Source: Spodoptera frugiperda
Lineage: Eukaryota > Arthropoda > Insecta > Lepidoptera > Noctuidae
Length of the DNA: 64,000 nt
Direction of reading: 5' to 3'
NCBI RefSeq assembly: GCF_023101765.2
Contig: NC_064217.1
Location: forward strand, 11,505,788-11,569,787
Part shown: positions 9,701 to 17,900 of the stretch, piece by piece
Layout: every line of letters starts with the position of its first letter
How positions within the stretch are numbered: position 1 is the stretch's first letter
Notes under the pieces: model-generated
Databases searched by the model: none
Seen by the model: only the letters and a program-made list of their open reading frames with translations
Told to the model about the DNA's origin: nothing
Program-made: the position numbers and the translations under genes

Positions 9701-11009
9701 GCCAAACGTCGGAAATGCTCCACGAAGTTTCATCGACTGTCGAGGACGAGTCCTAGGTACTTCATCGTCGTCTCGACGCTACCTGGCCGGCTACATCTCC
9801 CGGCTCTATCCTCTCGGACACCTATTGCTCCCGGCAGCTGCGCAGTCACATCTGGCTGTCGCAGCTACATCTGGCTGCGACATTACCGGGCAGCCAGCTA
9901 TCATCTCCACTTTTTCACTATTACGCACCTTTAGCCCACTAATTTTAGGGTATTTTTATTTTATAAAATCTATACTTTTACTTGTGCTCAGTGCTACCAG
10001 TGATATCATACCAGACAGGGCCGCCATGCAATGACGTGGCTTCGGGAGCGTAATAAGGTGTGACGTGTTTATCTTACGAATACCTTTCATTGACTCCCCT
10101 TATACAACTAACTTACTCTACTTAGAGGGGCGAGGTGTCACACACACTACACTTACCTGATATATTCCAAGCAAGCAGATAACGCACGTCGCTATATTCA
10201 TGATGCAGATTATTATCACGACTATGGTTACTGTTAAATTGAATATATCCAATTTATCCTCCTTTGCCATTCCATCATCATCGGGCATTATCACGTCACA
10301 TAGAAATCCTAGAATGTTGAGTACACTAGTAATCTAAAATGTAAATAAATTGAATATAAAATGTGAATGTCTATTCATACTAGAAAAAATTGTACAGGGT
10401 TACAGGTTGTCGACCTAAATCCTTCAAGAGATGATAGTTTTCATCATTCCTGACCGATTTGACCAGGGAATCCGGGATCCCTAAATTACCCGTTCTCAAT
10501 TTCTGACTGGGACGGACTCCTGGCTGGCCTTTTATGTCGCAGGATGTCTTAGTACAAAGGTTCTGAGGCTTTTGATGTAGGACTGTACGCACTTCAACGA
10601 CTTCCTGGTTGCTTATCAAGACCTCGACGTCCTTCCTCGACTCTTCAGTTAAGTGAGTGACTAACTGACTTTGAAAACTGAAACTTAACATCTATGTTAT
10701 TTGGGGAGTGTAAAACAACACCAAGAAAGGATTAAATTTCCACGGGAACAGTAAACACGGGAATCGCCTATTTGTGCGTACGAAGTCGCTGGCAAAATCT
10801 CAACACAAATAGACAGATAAAGTGTTTGTAGATACACTAGCGACCCGCCCCAGCTTCGCATGGGTGCGATGGTCATATAATTATTATGCATGTATTATAA
10901 AAAGCCGCATCAAAATCGTGATTAACTTTTATACAGGACTTACCAAGGTAAAATACACAATTATCAAGGATCCCGTTCTAAGATCCACGCAGAAGCAACA
11001 ATGCTCCAT
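6792..11009 (-). CDS. Gene C: LAPTM-like four-pass membrane protein, 145 aa
   Basis: Coding exons: 10944-11009 (66 nt), 10157-10333 (177), 7351-7486 (136), 6792-6850 (59); sum 438 nt with phases 0, 0, 1 as in A and B. It starts M-E-H-C-C-F-C-V-D-L-R-T-G. The ATG-GAG of the paralogues' exon 1 is joined directly to exon 2 by a deletion that removed intron 1, so the N terminus is 16 residues shorter than in B. TM segments lie near residues 11-34, 60-80, 87-110 and 121-138. Exon 4 reads V-I-T-G-R-A-S before TM4. The last exon has RSYYLTIGG and then TGA where gene B reads TCA, which removes six C-terminal residues. Intron 3 (7487-10156) is inflated by an LTR-like element and R1 debris, but donor and acceptor look intact. 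Family role (membrane traffic or endolysosomal) is inferred from the motif only. Probably still expressible. Confidence 0.72.
7703..10151 (+). mobile_element. LTR-like insertion in intron 3 of gene C, with TSD CTTA
   Basis: Begins TGTGACGTAG and ends GTGTCACACACACTACA, flanked by CTTA (7699-7702 and 10152-10155). Gene B has the uninterrupted site (GAATCTTACCCGAT near 18467). Bases 7703-8137 align with the solo LTR of gene D. About 2 kb of other DNA then interrupts it (8138-10133), and the last ~18 bp of the LTR follow. The inserted part holds AT-rich sequence without recognisable genes (8138-8560), a reverse transcriptase remnant (8561-9790) and 9791-10133, where I recognise nothing. Confidence 0.65.
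8561..9790 (+). pseudogene. Rearranged R1-clade reverse transcriptase fragment
   Basis: Plus strand 8561-9060 encodes APGPDGLHG, NRLVAYLFELGSDLADGQFG and the F-R-R-G-R-S-T finger. A frameshift near 9060 leads into RGVPQGSVLGPLLWNIGYD and VVCYADDTLVLAHG, the RT catalytic core with Y-A-D-D, and on to about 9430. From there the next part of the same protein is on the minus strand (about 9775 down to 9430): KYLGLVLDSR, then a stop, MDIRVIRGYR and LLAGQPPWDLEAK. The protein is close in motif to the intact copy at 41337-42713. At least one frameshift, two internal stops and the inversion make it dead. The last residue of the RT signature region is intact. Confidence 0.8.
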
Positions 11010-11984
11010 GATTATAAAAATATAATGTGTATTAAAATATTATTAAAATGTTTTCAATAAATATATTTGTTTACATTCTCGTCAAAACTCAGAAAAATCA
11101 TATTATAGACAACAATAAATCAGTGACTGACAGGAGTTTTTTTAAAATACTATCTGTATGTCAGTGTTGTTATAACGTTACAACATGGTTATAGCCAGTA
11201 CCGTAAAACGGGGTAATTAGAAACATCAGTACCTCTACCATGAGTTGACGTAGTTTTGACATCTTACTCTACTACAGTAGTAAATGTGACAACGCAACTA
11301 CAATAGATGGCTTCAATGTTCGTACCATGAGATGTTTTGATGTTAACTACCCTCGCTATAGTTGAATCTATATCGTTCGTAGTATCGTTCATTATGTATC
11401 TAACTTCAAGCATCGTAGTTCTAACTCTTTTTATTCACATCACTTAGAAAGAGAGAAAAAACTGTTTATGTTTCAAATCTAAATGGTGATATTAACCAAC
11501 AAAAAAATATAATACATCGGTTACACATAATATCGTATTATTGTGAGCATTTATAATTTATTAGTATTGCTTTGACATTGTTTGTCAGCCGGACATTTTT
11601 TAACATGTGTGTTTCCGTGACAACCCGGGAGTGCGAAAACATATTATTTGTTAAATTATTTAAAAAAATGCCTAAGAGAAGTTTAGTGCAACTCAATTTG
11701 AGACGATGGCAGATTTTTTGGAAAGGTAAGTTTTCCATTAGATAATAATATTTCATACATTTATTTACTTAGTTTAATTATCAAAGAAGTTTGTTTTTTT
11801 TGCGCCAGGGAATGCTTGAGCCTTTTTTTACCAAAGGAACGTTGTGATATGACCCTTTGCTTCGCTTAGATGAGGAATATAGAAGACTGTAGTGGTTAGG
11901 TTGATTAATAAGTATTTCTTGTATAGTGTTGTGTACAAAATATGATTTTGTTTATACAGAAATGGAGACCTAAGCAAAACCTAA

Positions 11985-12115
11985 GTCCGCTACATGGGCG
12001 AGAGTAGGCGTCAGCGCAGTCTGAAGCAGCCTTCAAGGACTGCTACATGGTGGGACCTGTCGTAAATATAGCAGTAAGTGCGGTGAATCCGCGAGGGCAA
12101 CCATCCTCAGAGAAG
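11985..12115 (+). repeat. R1-type 3' UTR fragment
   Basis: GGGCGAGAGTAGGCGTCAGC, TGGCGGGACCTG-like and GTGCGGTGAATCCG-like blocks align in order with the 3' UTR of the R1-clade copy at 42714-42900. No coding sequence. Confidence 0.6.
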
Positions 12116-12499
12116 CTTGTGAGTTCAAATAAAATTATACAAAACGTAACATAATTATATGGCACAAGTAGGAATTACTAGGCGTACGCCCTGCATGTCT
12201 AGCCCTTTTGTTGTTTTTAAAGAATATCGGCTAAAATAATTATGTAACAACTTTTTGTAAATACTAGCAAGTCATCCTATGAAATTAGTAATGATTGTGA
12301 CTTTATTAATTTTCAGCATTCCAGTGGAATACCTACACAGCCTGACAACGTGACATGTGGTGATGTAAATTCAGCAACAAGCTCGATGGCAAGACTTGTT
12401 TCAGCAACTTCTGTTAAATAAATAAATAAACATATTTTTTCAATGTATCTACTTTATTATTATTAATTTATACCACTAATTACACCTAGACCCCTATTT

Positions 12500-12556
12500 A
12501 GACCCCTTGCCCGGCAGTGGCACTTGCAACCACTCGGCCAACGAAGCAGTCTAAAA
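12500..12556 (-). repeat. tRNA-derived SINE remnant
   Basis: CCCGGCAGTGGCACTTGCAA and CACTCGGCCAACGAAGCAGT match the tRNA-like head of the SINE at 62183-62478 on the minus strand. The rest of the element is missing. Confidence 0.6.
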
Positions 12557-13204
12557 CAAATATACAATCATACTACATAATAATATAATTGTCGAATTGA
12601 TTTCCAAGGATTTCACGCATTTTTTCAGTTAGGTACTTTGAAATTTCCTTTGTTCTTGTCGGCCATCTTCTAATGCAGCAGTTTCTAACATATGGTATGC
12701 AAAATATGTTGTAGCAAACATAGTTAAATCAAAAATATTAGTTATTGAAAAATATAAATAGATGCTTTCACATACGTCAAAGTCGGTGAGTGCCGCAACT
12801 ACGGTAGTAATAGTTTGTCGCTATAGCAACGGCTAAACTTGTAACTCATGGTACCAATATTGTTTGAAAAGAATGAACGATCATGGCTACAGTCATTGTA
12901 TAGTATAGTAAACTATGACATTGATGACAGTGATAGTTAGAGCAACTCATACTACCAATTTTGGTACTTAAACTATCCGATAGAGGCGCTGTTCCAGTTT
13001 GCATACATTTTTTCAACTATAGTGTCTGCGGAAACTTTACTAGGCAAACTCATGGTAGAGGTACAGGGGTGAATAGGAACAACATTTTGTTTTGTTTTCA
13101 CGTAATTTAGAACTGTTTACACCATTCTAATATTTTTTATTAATTCATTATTAAAACCAAAAATGCTCTATTAAAACCAAAAACATGAAAACAAACTAAT
13201 AAAC

Positions 13205-13788
13205 CTAATATATAAAGGGTGTCCCAACAAGAACGCAAGATTTAAATATTAAATAAAACGCAGATATTTTTAAAAAAATCGTGAAAGCTTTATAATATCG
13301 TAAAGTAGAGAGGATGAGGTTATCTATGGAACAATACATCGGGCAGATGGCTGCCGCTGGTTTGCTGAAACATACGCGATCTTTCAATGAAATTTTCAAT
13401 GACTGTTTTGCATAAATGCTGCGGTATTTCATTAATACAGCGTCCAATTTCCTTTTTACGGTTTGAGTCGTCGTCGGCTTATTCGCATAAACCATCGACT
13501 TTAAGAAACCCCAAAGAAAAAAGCCTAATTGTGATAAATCACATGATCTAGCCGGCCATTTCTGGTCTCCAAAACGTGAAATAACACGACCGGGACATAA
13601 CTGATGCAGCAATTCAATTGTTTCTCTGGTTGTATGACATATGGTGCCATCTTGTTGAAACCACATACACTCCAAATCCATTTCTTCAATTCGAGGTACG
13701 AAAAGACTGGTTATCATTTTACGATACCGAACACCGTGATTGACTGTTTGCGCTTGACCTGCTCATTTTTAATCGTGTAGCGCTCCAT
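13205..13788 (-). pseudogene. Internally deleted mariner-type transposase
   Basis: A start M-E-R-Y-T-I-K-N-E-Q (ATG at 13788) is typical for this transposase group. The frame breaks after about 24 codons and resumes in another frame with MWFQQDGTICHTTRETIELL, then SRFGDQKWPARSCDLSQLG and FFLWGFLKSMVYANKP. W-F-Q-Q-D and the following D-containing block are the catalytic region of Tc1/mariner DDE transposases. In related proteins the residue before FFLWG is usually D; here it is G. The N-terminal DNA-binding region is mostly deleted. It lies inside the TIR element 13215-14609. Non-functional. Confidence 0.8.
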
Positions 13789-14609
13789 TTTTACTAACCT
13801 CGTACCTTATACTAACAAAAAATAACACGTGTTCAAATGTCAAACAATGATACTTCGAATGCCGCCAAAGGACATGGCTAAACCAAAGTATGGACGTCGT
13901 AACCCGTACAAATAAATATTGAATAAATATGGTACCTAGCAATAAATAAAGCCGCATAATTAAAGATTGATATTTTGTAGTTAAGAAGGTCCAGAAACTT
14001 GGCATATCTGCGAAATCCTGAAAATAAAGTAGCGCTCCTACGTCAAACAACGTTACAAAAACTTCAAAATATAACATTGCTCTGAACTTTTCCAAGGCGT
14101 TTTGAGGTACCTAAGCCGAAAGTTATTTATATATGAGGTAGATAGGTAAACAGTTCTGCTTATACTAGATAATGAACACAAAGTAACCAAGGACAGACAC
14201 AAAATATATAGTAAGATTGTGCAATCTTATACAAAATATATATTTTGTGTCGATCAAAACATTTACAATTATTTGGTTTCAGAAAAAAGTCATTATATTA
14301 CCGTTATTAAAAATTGATGTTCGTTTAATTATTTCGAATTGATTTTCGGGGAAACTAATGTCCTAATAATAGCTTGCAGTACTTACTTCCGTGTTGTCAT
14401 GTCAAACCACAACAGAAAAAAATCAATTATGAAACTTATTTTTGTTAATTTTTGTTCACCAAGTTATAAGAATTAGTTAAACACAAAATAATTCATAAGT
14501 GAATATTTAAATGATACGGGTTAGCGTGAAATTCGTATTCTTGTTATTATGCCTGGGTCAGTCATTTAGCCATCTCCTTTAAATCTTGCGTTCTTATTGG
14601 GACACCCGT
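13215..14609 (-). mobile_element. Mariner-type DNA transposon, defective
   Basis: TIRs GGGTGTCCCAACAAGAACGC (13217 on) and the reverse complement ending at 14607 (GGGTGTCCCAATAAGAACGC) match over about 30 bp with one difference. TA at 13213-13214 and 14610-14611 is the probable target duplication. It carries the deleted transposase above; 13790-14580 has no supportable gene. Inserted in the outer MITE. Confidence 0.75.
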
Positions 14610-14998
14610 TATTTTTTTCTATTCACCCCTTGAGTTTCTATTCACCCCATTTTACCGTTATTTCTATCCTGAGGTTATAACAGATTAAGCGTGCTTTTCC
14701 ACAAGAGGTTTGCTGTGTAGCTATGCTACGAAGATGTAATAGCTAAGCTGTGAATGTTTCCACCGATTCCAAGCTATATAGCTGTGCATAAGCTGTAAGA
14801 TGTGCTATGAAGATGCGCCGCCGCAAATTAGCTGTGCGAGAAAGATGTGCAGCTCGAGTATGCGATATGTCGATAGTAGGGAAGCCATATATTAAAAAAA
14901 TCCATATAAAAAACAAAGCTTAGCTGAAGATTTTCACCTTTATTATTGGTAAGTACATATAGATATTGAAGTCCTGTAGTGAAGTCGTCATCAACTTC

Positions 14999-17900
14999 CT
15001 ATTGTCGAGCAGGGGGTGAGCCTGCCATTGTTAAGTAGTAACTTCTCACTACCAAATAGAAATAAACATACAGTACTGAAAATAAAAAAAACAAAAAAAC
15101 ATTATGGTCAACCGGTCAACCTTTTATAGCAGTTTTTTTCATGTTTAATTTTATTTTGCATAACAACGCATGGCAGAATCTTCATTTCACAGAAAATCAT
15201 TGGGCGTACCATTATTTATGTAATTAAAGAGTAGAACCATCATATTGCAGAAAGTTCACTGTCAGAATCATCTTTTGGCATAAATTTCATATCCATAATG
15301 GCATCCTCTATCTGGCACAATTTTAAGGCTCCGAAATTTATTTGGCATAACACACTTGGCATAATCTTCTTTTTTTATCTTTTATTTAAGGAGCTTTTAT
15401 CCTAAAAACATGCCAGCCCTTATAATCTTCTTTAAACGAATATGTAAAGGCATAGGCATACAAATCATTTAATCTTTATATATATAATTCTTCTGTAAGT
15501 GTGTATGTCACTGAACTTCTCTTAAACGAGTGGACCGATTTTGATGAACTTTTTTGTGTGTGTTCAAGGGGATCTGAGAATGGTTTAGATTCACAATTTT
15601 GTCCGCTGGACAATGTTTTTTTAATTAGTTTTTAATTTATTAGTAGTTGTTGATTTTGGAATGTTTTACATTGGATCCGACAGACGGCGCTACCATCGCA
15701 GTGTCAAATATTAATGACGTTAGATATTGTCATAACATTTGAATAACAATTTTCATCAAAAAGGTCCAGAATGTTTTAGCTTATTAAAAAAAGTTTAAAA
15801 TTTTCAAATTAAAGACGTGTAGACAGGACAACGTCTGTCGGGTCCGCTAGTATAATTATATTATTGTTTGGCCAAATGTTCATATGACCGGATTTACCAT
15901 AGCATACCTACGTTTAAGACCGCAGAATTTTATTTGGCGTAATTACTTTTGGCAACGCCTCATTTTGCATGCTTTTGTTTCACATATTTAGTGTTTTTCA
16001 CGTATATTCACGGGTCATTCACGTATCCTGTCATAAATATTTAAGTAAATGCTTTTAAAACTTTCCGATTGATGCCACAGGAGAGGCCTGAGTGCAGATG
16101 CACTCAAATTGGGACACACACTAATTGTAGGTCAATCACCAAACATGACACAACAGATCAAAGTCATTGACCTCTTCATTCAATACATAGATTGACGTGT
16201 TTTCGTATATCAAGTGACGATTATTTAGAACAATTTTATAAGGCGTAATTATTATCATTTCTATAAAATATAATCATTATATTCTTAACCTTAAATTACA
16301 AAAGTTAGTGAAGTGACAGAACCGAATCGCTGCAAAATCGACTGCACGTAGTCATGTCTCCCCTCCCCTAGAGTGTAATTTAAAATCGCGTAGGCGCGGA
16401 GAAGCCGGCTAACAAGCCGAAGCTGCGGTGGTGAACGAGAGCCGTCTGCGACGATTAGCGCGCATGAGACCGCCGGAATCCTGCAGCGCGGAGGAGTCGC
16501 TGGACCCGTGACAGAAACCATGCCTGCCGCATGTTGCATGTTTGCTTGTATGCTGTATGCTTGTTTGCAATTACTATTTGATACTAAAAATACTATGAAA
16601 AGTATGTCAAAACACGATTTTGACAGTGAACTTTCTACAATATGATGGTTCTACTTTTTAATTATTATGGATATCAATATATGCCTAGAGATGATTCTGA
16701 CTCACAAAATTATTTTAATGTGTATATTATAAATAATGGTATGCCAAATGATTTTCTAGGAAATGAAGACAGTTTCTGCTATGCGTTGTTATGCAAAATA
16801 AAATTATGACATAAAAAAATCTGCTATAAAGGTAGACCCTACTCATGAAGCCCACTTTTCTGGAAAAACTAAAGGGAAGGTCAGGCTTTTATTGACTAAA
16901 ATCCCAACCCGGTTTCCTGTGTCACACTAATTGGCCATGAGGGTACAGGAACGACATTTTTCCGCAGCACACAGATGGCGAACTAGTGACTGACTTTGCA
17001 GGCCCCACACTAAGGACCACGGAGAAGTGAGGTATCTTACACGCTCCGACTCAGAGGCGCACTCGGTAGGGTTGTGTTATATGGAGTGACAGAACAGACC
17101 CCCAACCCACGAACGTCGTTTAGGAGGGAGGGTGGAAAAAAGGCAGCTTAGTATAGCAGCATTAGCATCCTTCAGAATTGGAAGATCCCAAAAATAACAA
17201 AGTTGGAAGTTTTAAGAAATAACTGTATCTACTTTATCGACATCATTATATAAAAACATACGACAAGGCGTTGTAAAAGTAAAAGGAAACTCACGTATAC
17301 TTATTATATGCCAGAACAAAAGTTCTAGGTCATCATGTCCCGTGATGACACTTGCTAGTAACAGCAAGATGATCACGACGATGTAGATCAAATTATAAAC
17401 CAGATATATATACACGTAGTGCGGTATGTTCTATAACACATAATGATTTTATTGTAACTTTCGTGAGACATACTAAATTAATTATTATGTTATCGGCTTA
17501 CTCACGTAATGTTTTGACGAGGAACTCGACTAGTTTCAAGCCATGCTAGAGGCTCATATTAATTCAAATACGGAACTTATTACGCTCGCCTAAGGATAAG
17601 GATCCACTGGCAGTTCCCGGGGTATACATGATACCGTGCGACTGTGGCTCGAGTTACATCGGGGAAACTCGCCGCAACATCACAACCAGACTCAAGGAAC
17701 ACATACGCAGTGTGAAGAACAGGGACACCCATACATCGGCAGTAGCCGAGCATGCTTGTAGCGCGGGCACGACTCACTTCCTCCGTTTCGACAAGGTCTC
17801 CGTACTGGCGAGGGAGAAATACTTCGTACCACGGAAAGTACGTGAGGCCATCGAAATAAGTCGTCTTCCCAACTTCAACAGAGACGGTGGCTGGGCATTA

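Larger units (their letters stand above)
11229..13064. mobile_element. Nested 1.8-kb element with perfect 18-bp inverted termini
   Basis: Left GTACCTCTACCATGAGTT and right AACTCATGGTAGAGGTAC are exact reverse complements. A TA next to CCTCTACC on both sides could be the target duplication. It interrupts the MITE just after its left TIR. No transposase frame; the interior contains an R1-type 3' UTR piece (11985-12115) and a SINE remnant (12500-12556). The 73-codon minus-strand frame around 11540-11756 has no recognisable motif. Confidence 0.65.
11201..14658. mobile_element. TA-flanked MITE (TIR CCGTAAAACGGGG...) carrying two nested elements
   Basis: Left end CCGTAAAACGGGGTAATTAG, right end reverse-complemented ACGGTAAAATGGGGTGAATAG. 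TA stands on both sides (11199-11200, 14659-14660), and the sequence CCAGTATTTCTCTATCC near gene D (about 6433) is the empty site. After removal of 11229-13064 and 13215-14609 what remains matches, in reverse, the 227-bp MITE at 23864-24090. Probably a mariner-type derivative, judged from the TA target. Confidence 0.75.

Noticed and set aside
13769..14095. 108-codon minus frame beside the transposase
   Set aside because: Different frame from the M-E-R-Y-T-I-K start and no transposase motif; chance frame within the deleted element.
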